In this document: in pieces, positions 26,924 to 35,930 of the stretch | Position numbering within the stretch: position 1 is the first letter of the stretch | Layout: every line of letters starts with the position of its first letter | From: Caballeronia sp. SEWSISQ10-4 2 | Lineage (GTDB): Bacteria; Pseudomonadota; Gammaproteobacteria; Burkholderiales; Burkholderiaceae | DNA: 64,000 bases | Reading direction: 5' to 3' | Assembly (NCBI RefSeq): GCF_030464885.1 | Contig: NZ_JALPRJ010000003.1 | Coordinates: forward strand, 142,468-206,467 | Position numbers and translations under genes: made by a program | The notes under the pieces: generated by a model | The model's input: the letters and a program-made list of their open reading frames with translations, nothing else | Told to the model about the DNA's origin: nothing | The model's database searches: none

Positions 26924-27862
26924 CTAGTGAACGCCCTCTTGCTGAACGTGCTTTGGCGTTTCCGACCAGTTCTGCCGCCCGCCGATATGCTCACGCAGAA
27001 AGTCGACGAACGCGCGCACACGCGACGGCAAATGACGGCGGCTCGGATACATCGCATAGATGTCCAGCCCGATCGGCCTGGATTCCGGCAATACGATCAC
27101 GAGCGCGCCGCTCGCCACATCGCCCTCTATCATGTAACGCGGATGCATCGAAATGCCGTGCCCAAGACGCGCCGCATGTAGCAACGGCTCGCCGAAGTTC
27201 GCGCGAACCGAGCCCTTGGGCCGAATCGAGCGCGCGCCGTTCGTACTCTCAAAGGTCCATAGCCCGTTGGGCGATTTCTTAGTGTTCAATAAGCAATCGT
27301 GCTTGTCGAGATCGTCGATGCTCGATGGCGTTCCGCGCTGCGACAGGTACCTCGGCGACGCGACCAGATATTGCGGCACGCGGGCAAGCTTCACCGCGAC
27401 ATAGCTCGTGTCCTTGAGTTCAGAAGCAATGCGAATTGTCAGGTCGAGACGCTCCCCGACCAGATCAGCGCTGCCGTCGTCCAGATAAAGAACCACCTGA
27501 ACGTCCGGGTAACTCTCAGCGAACGCGGTCACCACGGGCACAAGGTGGTAAGCGCCGAACGACGGCTGCGTTCCAACGCGCAACACCCCGCGCGCGCCGC
27601 CGACTGATTGTCTGAGACTCCCCTCCATGTCCGACATCTGTTCAAGCAACGCCTGTCCGCTCTCAAGCAATGCCATCCCGGCTTCGGTCATGCTGACGCT
27701 CTTTGTCGTGCGCGACAGCAACTGCACGCCCAAGTTCTGCTCGAGCCAAGCGACGTGCTTGGTGACGTTTCCCTTTGACATCGCAAGCCGTTGCGCAGCG
27801 ACCGAGAAGCTCGCGGCGTGAGCCACTTCGATGAACACCTCGATACACCGCAGACGATCCAT
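26924..27862 (-). CDS. LysR-family transcriptional regulator
   Basis: 312 aa. N-terminal winged helix (MDRLRCIEVFIEVAHAASFS, AAQRLAMSKGNVTKHVAWLE, SRTTKSVSMTEAG), then the periplasmic-binding-like effector domain. It belongs to the CrgA-like branch by its N-terminus and by the late GISMHPRYM. ATG 27862; an upstream frame to 27946 is less likely. It is divergent from the NTF2-like/TauD/hydroxyacid-dehydrogenase genes across a 404-base region with GGAAAC boxes, the usual LysR arrangement, so it probably activates them in response to their substrate. A 20-codon relic of the same gene start is at 9384-9452. Confidence 0.85.
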   Translation of the reverse strand: MDRLRCIEVFIEVAHAASFSVAAQRLAMSKGNVTKHVAWLEQNLGVQLLSRTTKSVSMTEAGMALLESGQALLEQMSDMEGSLRQSVGGARGVLRVGTQPSFGAYHLVPVVTAFAESYPDVQVVLYLDDGSADLVGERLDLTIRIASELKDTSYVAVKLARVPQYLVASPRYLSQRGTPSSIDDLDKHDCLLNTKKSPNGLWTFESTNGARSIRPKGSVRANFGEPLLHAARLGHGISMHPRYMIEGDVASGALVIVLPESRPIGLDIYAMYPSRRHLPSRVRAFVDFLREHIGGRQNWSETPKHVQQEGVH

Positions 27863-28016
27863 ACACGCTCTTACAAAAAAGGTGGGCGCAGACCAGTGCC
27901 TGCATCCCTGTCTCCGTGAGGCCAGCAGGGCCGTTTTAAGCGGCACTTATTGTGCTGAAACCTACGCTTCTGGGTACTAATTCTAGTGCGAGGACTGCAT
28001 GGCACAAAGGGAATGC

Positions 28017-28266
28017 AGGGAAACAAATTGTTCTCGTTATGGAAACAGACTTTCGCTTCAGATTACAAACTTTAGCAGCTAGTCGGACTTGCGGAGGCCC
28101 ACGGGTTATCCCTTATCAGTTCGACAATACTTCTTCTCTGCGCTCTGGTTATCCCCTTTTTGGAAACAAGCTGTTCTCGCCTGCCCCCCTTCCCGCCCTC
28201 CTCGTTGGAACCCTAGAATCCGTAGCAAATGATGATCGATTCGACCTCAATCACTGGAGACCATCC
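28017..28266 (+). promoter_or_regulatory. LysR-type control region with GGAAAC boxes
   Basis: Between the divergent LysR and NTF2-like genes. GGAAAC occurs near 28040 (TTATGGAAACAGAC) and near 28160 (TTTTTGGAAACAAGCTGTTCTCG), the latter about 100 bases before the ATG. Related strings appear at 2785-2960 and 42218-42400. I infer LysR binding; the boundaries are approximate. Confidence 0.45.
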
Positions 28267-28710
28267 ATGCCCGCAAATAAAGATTTCTCAGATTTCACAG
28301 CCGCCACGCTCCCGTTGCTGACGCAAACGCAGCACCACTTTTACCGTTGCCTTGATCGCTTCGACCATAACGGGATGCTCGCCGTGACTTGCAATGACCT
28401 GCGCTGGCATCGTCAGGGTCAGTGGGTGGTCGGTCACGATGCCTTACTCGCGACAATGCATGACCGGCCGGCTACGCAACGGGTCACGCACCTGATCAGT
28501 AACACCTTCATCGTCGAATCGAACCTGGATGAATGCAGCACGGAGTCGTATATGACGGCATACCGGTTCGATGACGGCAGCGAGCACGATGGGCCGGTGA
28601 AGATCGATCGTCCCTTCCGGATCGATCGCGTCGCCACACGCTTTCGCCATACCGCGGACCTGGGCTGGCAAATCTCGGAGCTGGTGCCCACAACTGTATT
28701 CCAATTTTGA
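28267..28710 (+). CDS. NTF2-like (SnoaL-type) small protein
   Basis: 147-aa cone-shaped alpha+beta barrel protein of the NTF2-like superfamily. The N-terminal helix (FTAATLPLLTQTQHHFYRCLDRFDHNGMLAV) is followed by LRWHRQGQWVVGHDAL, the beta-sheet half (RVTHLISNTFIVE, SYMTAYRFDDGSE) and the final RHTADLGWQISELVPTTVF. Members act as isomerases, dehydratases or oxygenase partner proteins; specific function unknown. ATG 28267 with CTGGAG. It leads the TauD and hydroxyacid-dehydrogenase genes (42-base gap). A decayed copy at 3118-3425 shares nearly the same sequence. Confidence 0.82.
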   Translation: MPANKDFSDFTAATLPLLTQTQHHFYRCLDRFDHNGMLAVTCNDLRWHRQGQWVVGHDALLATMHDRPATQRVTHLISNTFIVESNLDECSTESYMTAYRFDDGSEHDGPVKIDRPFRIDRVATRFRHTADLGWQISELVPTTVFQF

Positions 28711-28751
28711 GAGGTCACGTGACCCGCGTCCAATCGCAGAAGGAAACTACC

Positions 28752-29627
28752 GTGCAGATCACTCGAAGCTCCCACCCGTTAGGCGCAATGGTCGAAGGCG
28801 TCGACTTAAGTCAGCCGCTTTCGGACGCGTCATTCGCGGAGTTGAAACATGCATTGGGAAAGTATGGTGTCTTGTGGTACCCGCACCAGCAGCTCGAAGC
28901 GGCGCAACTGAAGCAGTTCGCCCAACGGTTCGGCACGCTCGAGATCAATGTCGCGAACAACTTTCAGGAGCCGGGCATTCCCGAGGTAATGGTGTTGTCG
29001 AACATCGTTCGCGACGGCAAACCAATTGGGCTGGCGGATGCGGGACAGAGTTGGCATACGGACATGTCGTATAGCCGCACTATCGCTTTCACGAACATCC
29101 TGTATGGAGTCAAGATTCCATTTCGCGATGGTCATTCGCGCGGTAACACGGAGTTCTGCAACATGCACGCTGCGTATGACGAACTTCCAGAAGAACTGAA
29201 GGCATATCTGGAAGGCATGACCGTCGAGCACGATTTCAACAAGTTCTGGGAAATGATGCGGCGCGAAAAAGGCAGCGCCCGGCCACCGCTAACCGCGGAG
29301 CAACGCGCGGCCAAGCCGCCCGTGTCGCATCCCATCTTCCTCACGCATCCAATCACGAAGCGCCGCGTGTTGTACGCGAACCCCGGCTACGCGATGCGAA
29401 TTAACGAGTTGCCCGAGGATGAAAGCGCGCAAATCCTGGATTTTCTCTTTCAGCATCAGGTCCAGAACAGGTACCGGTACAAGCACCAGTGGAGCGTAGG
29501 CGACGTACTGATGTGGGACAACATCGGTACGATCCACAATGCAGTGGCCGACTACCGCGCGGACGAACACCGTCTGATCAAGCGTTGTCAGGTCATAGCT
29601 GACCGGGTTTTCGAGGAGGCAGTGTGA
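28752..29627 (+). CDS. TauD/TfdA-family Fe(II)/2-oxoglutarate dioxygenase
   Basis: 291-aa cytoplasmic non-heme iron dioxygenase. The facial triad is visible: His and Asp in SWHTDMSY and the distal His in MWDNIGTIHNA; the 2-oxoglutarate-binding Arg lies in EHRLIKR near the end. Family start ITRSSHPLGAMVEGVDLSQPL. The GTG at 28752 follows AAGGAAA at good spacing; the frame is open to the previous stop but without a better start. Its stop overlaps the next gene's GTG (GTGA), so the two are translationally coupled. It probably hydroxylates an alpha- or ether-bearing acid and passes the product to the FMN dehydrogenase. Confidence 0.88.
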   Translation: MQITRSSHPLGAMVEGVDLSQPLSDASFAELKHALGKYGVLWYPHQQLEAAQLKQFAQRFGTLEINVANNFQEPGIPEVMVLSNIVRDGKPIGLADAGQSWHTDMSYSRTIAFTNILYGVKIPFRDGHSRGNTEFCNMHAAYDELPEELKAYLEGMTVEHDFNKFWEMMRREKGSARPPLTAEQRAAKPPVSHPIFLTHPITKRRVLYANPGYAMRINELPEDESAQILDFLFQHQVQNRYRYKHQWSVGDVLMWDNIGTIHNAVADYRADEHRLIKRCQVIADRVFEEAV

Positions 29628-30772
29628 GCGCAAGTGCGCGCGCGCATTCGATCGATGATCTGCGCGATTTGGCGAAGCGCCGCCTGCCACGCGCCGTATT
29701 CGATTTCTTCGACGGCGGCGCAGAGGACGAGCAAGCGCTGTCTGGCAACCGCACGGCGTTCAGGCAGTACCAACTGGTGCCGAGAGTGCTACGGGATGTC
29801 AGCGACGTATCGCTCGGCACGACGTTTCTCGGCGAGCCGAGCGCCCTGCCTATTGCCATCGCTCCGACAGGCGCGGTCGGCTTCGGTTGGCGTGGCGGCG
29901 ACATCGCAATCGCGCGCGCGGCCGCGCGGCATGCCATTCCATACGGATTATCAACATCCGCGACAGCTTCGATCGACGACATTGCCAACTATGCGAACCC
30001 CTCGCGCCGATGGTTCCAAGCATACATCTTGCGCAACCGAACGTTCACGGACGCGCTGATCGACCGTGCGCAAGCAGCTGCCTACGAGGCGTTGATGATT
30101 ACCGTCGACCTACCGGTCGGCGGTAAGCGCGAACGCGATTTTCGCAACGACTTTGCGATCCCGTTTCGCTACACGGCGCGTAACGTGCTCGATTTCGCGT
30201 CGCGGCCGCGATGGGCGCTTTCGATGCTGCTGCATGGCGTTCCCGAGATGCCGAATCTGCTGGGCCTCGATGCAGTCGCAAGCGACGCTAATGCGATAGC
30301 GTCATCGGTCGGCCGCAATTATGACCCGTCATTCAAGTGGCATGACCTGGAGCACATCCGCGCTCGCTGGCCTGGGAAGCTGATCATCAAGGGTATCGTC
30401 CATCCCGACGATGCGCGTCGCGCAGTGGAACTCGGCGCGGACGCGTTGGTTGTGTCGAATCATGGCGGACGTCAACTCGACGCAGGAATGCCTACCCTTG
30501 CGGCATTGCCCGCAATCACCGCTGCGGTGGGTGGGGTCGTCGACGTCATGCTTGACGGTGGCATCCGGCGCGGCTCCGACATCGTCACGGCCCTTGCGCT
30601 TGGCGCCAAAGCAGTGCTGATAGGGCGTGCGACGCTATATGGCGCGTGCGCCGATGGTGAAACCGGAGCGATGCGCGCGCTGGATATCCTGCGTGACGAG
30701 CTCAGACGCACGATGCAATTGTGTGGGGTCGCATCAATCTCAGAGATCGGACCGCACTTGCTTCATCAATGA
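29624..30772 (+). CDS. FMN-dependent alpha-hydroxy-acid dehydrogenase (mandelate/L-lactate dehydrogenase type)
   Basis: 382-aa TIM-barrel flavoenzyme oxidising an (S)-2-hydroxy acid to the 2-oxo acid. Motifs: FDFFDGGAEDEQ near residue 25, PIAIAPTGAVG, SNHGGRQLDAG with the catalytic His and substrate-binding Arg, and DGGIRRGSDIVTALALGAKAVLIGR for FMN phosphate binding. The loop region around 175-210 is moderately hydrophobic, as in membrane-linked mandelate dehydrogenases. GTG start inside the previous stop codon. With the upstream dioxygenase it forms a hydroxylate-then-oxidise pair. L-lactate, mandelate or another 2-hydroxy acid is possible. Confidence 0.88.
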   Translation: MSASARAHSIDDLRDLAKRRLPRAVFDFFDGGAEDEQALSGNRTAFRQYQLVPRVLRDVSDVSLGTTFLGEPSALPIAIAPTGAVGFGWRGGDIAIARAAARHAIPYGLSTSATASIDDIANYANPSRRWFQAYILRNRTFTDALIDRAQAAAYEALMITVDLPVGGKRERDFRNDFAIPFRYTARNVLDFASRPRWALSMLLHGVPEMPNLLGLDAVASDANAIASSVGRNYDPSFKWHDLEHIRARWPGKLIIKGIVHPDDARRAVELGADALVVSNHGGRQLDAGMPTLAALPAITAAVGGVVDVMLDGGIRRGSDIVTALALGAKAVLIGRATLYGACADGETGAMRALDILRDELRRTMQLCGVASISEIGPHLLHQ

Positions 30773-31077
30773 CACCGATCCCGAAGGCGACATTGCGCGT
30801 TCGACAGGCACGGCGGCATAGTCACGCGGACCCGCCGAACCACGATTAGAGTCCGTTCTTTCCGAGTATGCGGTCGAGTCGATATCGTCATTGAAATAAG
30901 GTCGAAACGCCCGTGCTCACTAACGCTAGCTTGCGAACCGAATTGGACGTTCCCTGGAAAAACTGCAATGGCAACCACCGTTGTTTCGTCGGATCGCGTT
31001 CTGCAACAACCATACCGTCTTGGCAGATGCAACAGGACGGTGCGAGTTCAACGGACACGAAGTTGAAGGAGAAGCCG
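30773..31077. other. Leader region of small gene pair, copy 2
   Basis: No separate gene called. The last roughly 60 bases before gene A resemble the same place in copy 3 (41370-41428). A plus-strand frame ending GHEVEGEADDRC aligns with NEIEGDADGED of copy 3, so a third small gene may once have overlapped gene A. Confidence 0.3.
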
Positions 31078-31323
31078 ATGACCGCTGCAAACTCCTTGCG
31101 TTCGCTAGTTGAAAAATGGCTGATGCCGACTTCGACGACGCCGGTTCGGATAACCCGATTCACTCGCACACCTCCTAATCGGAGGCGATATGTGCGCGTT
31201 GAAGCGCTGTGGCAGGAAGGCTCAGTCGTGCTCTACTTCTTCCAACACGATGACGGCACATGGCGAGTGTTCCCTCCAGAGCCCAGACGCTTAGCAATAC
31301 GTGTCTACGCAAGTGCCGCCTGA
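31078..31323 (+). CDS. Small protein A (81 aa, unknown function)
   Basis: 81-aa basic protein: an N-terminal helix (NSLRSLVEKWLMP), a Pro/Thr/Arg-rich linker, then a beta-like core RYVRVEALWQEGSVVLYFFQHDDGTWRV ending RRLAIRVYASAA. ATG 31078 has AAGGAG at ideal spacing. It is the only intact A in this window; decayed A copies precede gene B at 3425-3562 and 41429-41690. The following B gene starts 54 bases later, so the two likely form one transcript. I do not recognise a named family. Confidence 0.68.
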   Translation: MTAANSLRSLVEKWLMPTSTTPVRITRFTRTPPNRRRYVRVEALWQEGSVVLYFFQHDDGTWRVFPPEPRRLAIRVYASAA

Positions 31324-31377
31324 TGGGAATTCGCACTCAAGATGGCAGCGATCGACGAACTAGTAGGGATCACTCTA

Positions 31378-31584
31378 ATGGACGAGTCGAAAGACCTAAC
31401 ACCCAAAAGCTTGGAGGAACTAGAAATGTGGGCATGCGCCTGGTATATAGAATCGATAAGCGCGGGATTTGTCGGCACTTCCTATTATCCTAATACCATG
31501 ACCGTGGATCGATTGCGAGGTTACTTCAACGCCGGCCTGTCGCCTGCAGAGGCAGCTCACGCGTGCTTTCGCGGCGTGCACTAA
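31378..31584 (+). CDS. Small protein B, copy 2 (68 aa, unknown function)
   Basis: Same 68-residue length as copy 1. Conserved: MDESK start, LEELEMWACAWYIES, GTSYYPNTMTVDRLRGYF and LSPAEAAHACFRGVH. The leader GGGATCACTCTAATG is the same as in copy 1 except one base. An in-frame ATG 12 codons upstream (31342) is possible, but conservation begins at MDESK. This copy is the only one paired with an intact gene A. No transmembrane or DNA-binding motif is visible. Confidence 0.7.
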   Translation: MDESKDLTPKSLEELEMWACAWYIESISAGFVGTSYYPNTMTVDRLRGYFNAGLSPAEAAHACFRGVH

Positions 31585-32026
31585 TGCAATGGTGTTGATA
31601 CTTCTCATCTGGCGCGAGAAACCATGCGGCAGACAAACGGAAATTGCGGGGTGCGGGTTGAGCAATAGCGTTGATTTCGATCACTAGAACCATTGCTGAT
31701 GACAGACGTCTCCTGATGGGATGGAATCAACAGCCGTCTCGCACGTCGTCGGGGGAATGATCAATGTGCCCCGCCGACGCCAACAATGATGCAGACCATC
31801 GTTGGGTGACAGCGTCGCTTCCGACAATACGACAGAGCTGACCACAGACTTAACCGGCTCGCGCAGCAATTTGTAAACCGAAGCGCGTTTAGCGGTCGGG
31901 CTGCCGCTCAATAAGGACGTCGGCCTTACCCGCGCCCCGCGATGGTAAGACGCACTACTACCATATGGAGAGCGGCCGGTGTGCGCTTCCACAGCGACAT
32001 TCAACAGAGATGATCCGATCGGCCGT
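31585..32026. other. Intergenic, nothing recognised
   Basis: A 122-codon reverse frame (31684-32052) has no recognisable motif and overlaps the end of the EAL gene in another frame. It may hold the lost C-terminal part of that EAL protein, but I cannot show this. Confidence 0.3.
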
Positions 32027-32833
32027 TTACAGGGTTGACCTGAGACGCGCACTGCAAATTGACTGTCTTACCTCATCGGCAACGTAGCGCAATGGCCGAG
32101 CGGAGGGTTGACCAAAATAAAATCCCTGGCCGAAGCTAATGCCCATGTCGCGCACGACCCTTAGATCTTCGGCATTATCGATGCCTTCGGCAACAAGTCG
32201 CGCGCCGCTTGCGTTTGCGAAGTGCTGCATCGCCTTGACCGCTTCGAATTTGAGAGGGTCACTAGCGATCCCATGGATAAAGAATCGATCGATTTTTACG
32301 ACTTCAGGGCGCAAGCCTACCCACAGATTCATACTTGCGTGCGCAGTGCCATAGTCGTCCAGCGCGAGTTGCATACCAGTGGCTCGCAATTTTGCTATCA
32401 CTGGCATGAAACTTCTAACATCGTCAACTATGCTTTGCTCGGTCAATTCAAGTACGATTCTCGACGGATCTATCCGAGACTCCTTCAGAAAATTGAGCGC
32501 ATCATCGAAATCAACCGCAATCCGCCGAAGCGCCTCCGCACTGAAATTAAGAAGTAGCTTGCCATCGCAAGCACTCCCTGCGAACGCTTTGAGACAGATC
32601 CGCGCAGCAGCCCTCTCGAGTTCGATAGCACAGCCTTCAGCCCTTGCCTGCGCAAACAGGGCGTGGGGCATCTCGATCGACGTGCTCACTGGTCCCCGAA
32701 TCAGACCTTCGTAGCCGCAGATTGCACCGCTTTCGAAACTGACAACCGGCTGAAACACAGCAGACAAGCCACATCGCGAAATCAGATCTTTGATTTTCGG
32801 AGCTTCCTGTTCGTAAAGCATATCTTGCGGCAT
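32027..32833 (-). CDS. EAL-domain protein (cyclic-di-GMP phosphodiesterase)
   Basis: 268-aa stand-alone EAL domain, predicted to cleave c-di-GMP to pGpG. The signature Glu is present but the motif reads EGLIRG instead of E-A-L-x-R. LNFSAEAL, LELTEQS, DDYGTAHASMN, VKIDRFFIHGIA, VAEGIDNAEDL and GQGFYFGQP correspond to the metal- and substrate-binding motifs, so activity is likely. No membrane segment or sensor domain. Many Burkholderiales homologues carry CBS/GGDEF parts after the EAL domain; here the protein ends just after it, so it may be truncated. It has no functional link to neighbouring catabolic genes. Confidence 0.83.
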   Translation of the reverse strand: MPQDMLYEQEAPKIKDLISRCGLSAVFQPVVSFESGAICGYEGLIRGPVSTSIEMPHALFAQARAEGCAIELERAAARICLKAFAGSACDGKLLLNFSAEALRRIAVDFDDALNFLKESRIDPSRIVLELTEQSIVDDVRSFMPVIAKLRATGMQLALDDYGTAHASMNLWVGLRPEVVKIDRFFIHGIASDPLKFEAVKAMQHFANASGARLVAEGIDNAEDLRVVRDMGISFGQGFYFGQPSARPLRYVADEVRQSICSARLRSTL

Positions 32834-33199
32834 GAGCGTGCACCCACAGAATGAGACATACGAAACTACGGCAGTCGTCTATTGCAATTTGGTGAATCTC
32901 GGGGAACATCCGATCCCCAAAGCATGGCACCGACCACAGCCGGTTGAAAGCTCGAGCCGCTCCAAAACGGCCGCAGGAAAACCAGCCAGTCGCTTCGCCA
33001 ATGCGAACATCGCAACTCTCGTTCAGGGGGCATCATGACGGTGATCGCAACAACGTTGGACTGCAAGACCACACCCGATCGTCCGCATCCTAGTTTTATG
33101 TGTATACATACTTGCAAGTTTTGCGTATCTCAGTCTCCCGCGCCAGCCGAAGTGGCAGCCGCGTTCCTCAAGCGGTTGAAGTCGAGCACCGTATCCATA
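32834..33199. other. Intergenic, promoter of EAL gene
   Basis: No gene seen. Near 33045-33075 there is no recognisable operator. The MDR pseudogene's lost 3' end would lie at the right edge. Confidence 0.3.
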
Positions 33200-33765
33200 T
33201 CAAGATTCGTTGTTACGATGATACGCACTACTTATTGCACTAGATCGATCTCGTCCGTCACAATGACGTGCGAAGCACCTGCTTCGAACAATTGCTTCGT
33301 CTGGGCCGAAGTGTGTGTCAGTGCAATGCACCCCGCACCTGCGTAGTTGGCAAGCCGGATTGCCGCGATTCCCATGCTGCTGGAAGCTGCGGAAACGAGG
33401 ACGAAACCGGCCTTACCCACCTTGGCGTCGTTGATGAGCGCTCCGTAAGCCGTCACGAACATCATCCAGACCGCCGCCGCTTGCGCGAACGAAAGCGATT
33501 TCGGCTGCCCCACCAAGGCGTAATCCGGTACGGTGATGACCTCGCCATATGTGAAGTACAGATTCATCGAGAACGCCGGCGCACGCTAACCTCGTCACTC
33601 ACCGCATAACCGGCCGCGTCTGGACCGACGGCATCGGCGATGCCTGCAACCTCGTATCCCAGACCCGCCGGGAATTTGACCGGCTCCATATACACGTCGT
33701 TGCGCCGCATCGACTCGGTTGATGCCTATTGTTTTGACATCAATGCGGACTTCGCCCCGAGAAAC
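33200..33765 (-). pseudogene. MDR quinone-reductase-like dehydrogenase, third and broken copy
   Basis: The middle segment (33232-33567) reads YFTYGEVITVPDYALVGQPKS, WMMFVTAYGALINDAKVGKAG, AASSSMGIAAIRLANYAGAG and SHVIVTDEIDLVQ, matching residues about 115-225 of the paralogs at 4048 and 5946. Frameshifts separate it from the N-terminal piece (EVRIDVKTIGINRVD), and a stop replaces a Glu codon after DLV. The C-terminal third is deleted. The start lies 60-70 bases from the SDR stop at 33829, the arrangement partly preserved at 5946-7199. Confidence 0.85.
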
Positions 33766-33828
33766 GCATAAAGAGTCCGGAATATGGCTGAGGTCCGAGA
33801 GCATCCTTTGATTGGCGTATACCGCTGG

Positions 33829-34563
33829 TTAGATCTGCGCCCGTCCGCCATCGACGAACAATTCGATGCCCGTGACAAAACTGGAGTCATCGGAGGCAAG
33901 GAACAGGGCCGCTTTCGCGATTTCTTCGGGCGTGCCCATACGACCCATCGGGATCGTAGACACAATCCGGGCAATCGCATCCGCAGGTTGCTGATCCACC
34001 GCTGGTGTTTCGGTCGGCCCAGGGCTAAGCACATTTGAACGGATGCGCCGATCCTTCAACTCAACTGTCCAGGCTCTGACAAAACTGCGTATGGCGGCCT
34101 TTGTTGCTCCGTAGACCCAGAAACCCGGAGTTCCCTTTACGCTGGCAACCGAGCCAGTGAGGATAATGGAGGAACCATCATTCAGTAACGGTAACGCTTT
34201 TTGAACCGTGAACAGAGTGCCCTTCACATTCGTGTTGAACAGCCCGTCGAAGTGCTCCTCGGTCATGCCGTCCAACGAGGCAAACGCGCCGAAACCAGCG
34301 TTGGCAAAAACGATGTCGACGCGCCCTTTCTTTGCAACGGTCTCGTAAAGCCGATCCAGATCGGCCAGGTTGGCAACATCGCCCTGAACGCCCGTGACGT
34401 TGCGGCCAATCGTCTTTACCGCCTCATCCAGCTCCTTTTGGCGGCGACCCGTAATAAAGACATAAGCCCCCTCGCTCACGAAGAGTTGCGCGGTCGCGAG
34501 ACCTATTCCTGTGGAGCCGCCAGTAATGACAGCAACTTTGCCTTGCAACTTACCCACGGCCAT
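33829..34563 (-). CDS. Short-chain dehydrogenase/reductase (SDR)
   Basis: 244-aa SDR: TGGSTGIG cofactor loop, ANAG, Ser in LTGSVASVKG, YGATK active site, SPGPTETP, and FVDGG at the end. GGAGG is only two bases from ATG 34563 but seven from GTG 34557, so translation may begin at the GTG two codons later. It lies 64 bases downstream of the SnoaL-like gene, with which it likely forms an operon, divergent from the TetR at 35334. A 44-base relic of its paralog's end is at 7156-7199. Confidence 0.86.
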   Translation of the reverse strand: MAVGKLQGKVAVITGGSTGIGLATAQLFVSEGAYVFITGRRQKELDEAVKTIGRNVTGVQGDVANLADLDRLYETVAKKGRVDIVFANAGFGAFASLDGMTEEHFDGLFNTNVKGTLFTVQKALPLLNDGSSIILTGSVASVKGTPGFWVYGATKAAIRSFVRAWTVELKDRRIRSNVLSPGPTETPAVDQQPADAIARIVSTIPMGRMGTPEEIAKAALFLASDDSSFVTGIELFVDGGRAQI

Positions 34564-34627
34564 TCCTCCGGTTAAAAGTCAAATGTTCTTGTCGCGCCGC
34601 CGAACAGCGTGGCATCGTTTATCCGCG

Positions 34628-35029
34628 TCAAGCAGGAAAGCGATCTCCGAACATCGGCAGTCCGCTCTTCGATTCCGCGTGCGTTGCTTCATCTTGAAGC
34701 ACATCCCAGTGTTCGACCAAACGACCGTCTTCGATCCTGACGACATCGACGGCGATCCACGCAGTTGGGCGACCGATACCTGAAAACCGCCCGTGAACGA
34801 CCACATAGTCATCTTCCGCGACGATCAACGCGTGCTCATATCGCAGCGTGTCGGGGAGTCCACGAATCAATCTGAGGAGACCCTCACGGCCCGGTTCAAT
34901 ATGCGCGCTGTGCTGGATGTAATTATCCGACCAGAAACGAGCGGCCGCCTCGTAGTCGCGCTTGTTGAAGAGCGCGTTGAAAGCCTCGAGCACAAGCGCC
35001 TTGTTTTGTTCGGGTGTGGTCTTTGACAT
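34628..35029 (-). CDS. SnoaL-like polyketide-cyclase/NTF2-family protein
   Basis: 133-aa NTF2-like protein: TTPEQNKALVLEAFNALFNKRDYEAAARFWSDNYIQHSAHIEPG is the typical SnoaL-like start, and DVVRIEDGRLVEHWDVLQDEA the signature end. A His and an Asp (EHWD) are in the expected pocket positions. It starts the SDR operon, divergent from TetR 35334. The family includes ester cyclases and isomerases; the specific reaction is unknown. Confidence 0.85.
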   Translation of the reverse strand: MSKTTPEQNKALVLEAFNALFNKRDYEAAARFWSDNYIQHSAHIEPGREGLLRLIRGLPDTLRYEHALIVAEDDYVVVHGRFSGIGRPTAWIAVDVVRIEDGRLVEHWDVLQDEATHAESKSGLPMFGDRFPA

Positions 35030-35333
35030 GAAATGTCCCCCAGTGGCAAGTCAGGCAACGGCACGCTTGAGTGTTGAGCTGTCATGCGAGCTCTCCGGAC
35101 CGAAACGTAGACGGACACACTGGCGTCCGCTGGCCCAAGGACCGCAAGAGTAATTCCCGCCTCATAGACGAGCGTTCCGCACGGTCGGTTGACCGGACCT
35201 GTGAATGTTTACGATTGTGATCACCATCGACACCACCAATCATGATGCCGCTGATTGCCGATGTCAATGTTATTCACCATCGTATTTTGTGAGAGAATCT
35301 TGAAAAACGACGCACAGGCGAGGAGAACGATTC
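35030..35333. promoter_or_regulatory. Divergent promoter between SnoaL/SDR operon and TetR
   Basis: The region 35217-35333 has a counterpart at 7240-7348 (ATCACCATCG, CATGA-GC, CACCATCG, GACGCRCAGG-GAGGAGAAC), conserved while the flanking genes decayed. A loose palindrome lies around 35215-35250 (TTGTGATCACCATCGACACC). Autoregulation by the TetR protein is the natural guess. Confidence 0.5.
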
Positions 35334-35930
35334 ATGGGTGTCTCAAGGCAGCAAGCTATTGAAAATCGGCAGTCCATCATTGCCGCTGCAGAAAAGCTCT
35401 TCCGCGAGCGCGGCGTAGATGCAGTGGGACTAACCGAGTTGACCAAGGCGGCGGGCTTTACTCAGGGTGGTTTCTACAACCATTTCGAGTCGAAGGATGC
35501 ATTGGTGGCAGCAGTGATGTCCAATGCCATGGAAGACGGCAAAAATCGACTTGTCGCGGCCATCGAACAGTCCAAGGCGTTAGGGGTAGATCCGATCAAG
35601 CGTCAGGTCGATTGGTACCTGTCCCCTGATCATCGGAAAGCGATTGACTCTGGCTGTCCGGTATCCACTTTCGCAGGTGACGTCCGGCGACTGAGCGCGG
35701 GGGCACGCAAGTCCTATGCCGAGGGCGTTGCTTCGAATCTTGAATGCCTCGCAGATGCGCTTAACGGTACGAATAGAAGAGACCGCAGGAAGAAAGCTAT
35801 TGCGGTCTTAAGTCGACTGGTTGGAACTTTGGTGCTGTCGCGCGCATTGGTCGACGCTGATCCAGACTTGGCGGACGAAATATTGAAAGACGGTCGTCGA
35901 CAGTTGTTGCTTGATTTGGCCGACAATTGA
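35334..35930 (+). CDS. TetR-family transcriptional regulator
   Basis: 198 aa. Helix-turn-helix VGLTELTKAAGFTQGGFYNHFESKDAL near residues 29-55, preceded by RQSIIAAAEKLFRERG; the helical C-terminal domain contains SGCPVSTFAGDVRR, common to the AcrR/NemR-like branch that senses electrophiles. ATG 35334 with GAGGAGAACG upstream. Divergent from SnoaL-SDR(-MDR), which it probably represses. The decayed start of a paralog is at 7349. Confidence 0.88.
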   Translation: MGVSRQQAIENRQSIIAAAEKLFRERGVDAVGLTELTKAAGFTQGGFYNHFESKDALVAAVMSNAMEDGKNRLVAAIEQSKALGVDPIKRQVDWYLSPDHRKAIDSGCPVSTFAGDVRRLSAGARKSYAEGVASNLECLADALNGTNRRDRRKKAIAVLSRLVGTLVLSRALVDADPDLADEILKDGRRQLLLDLADN

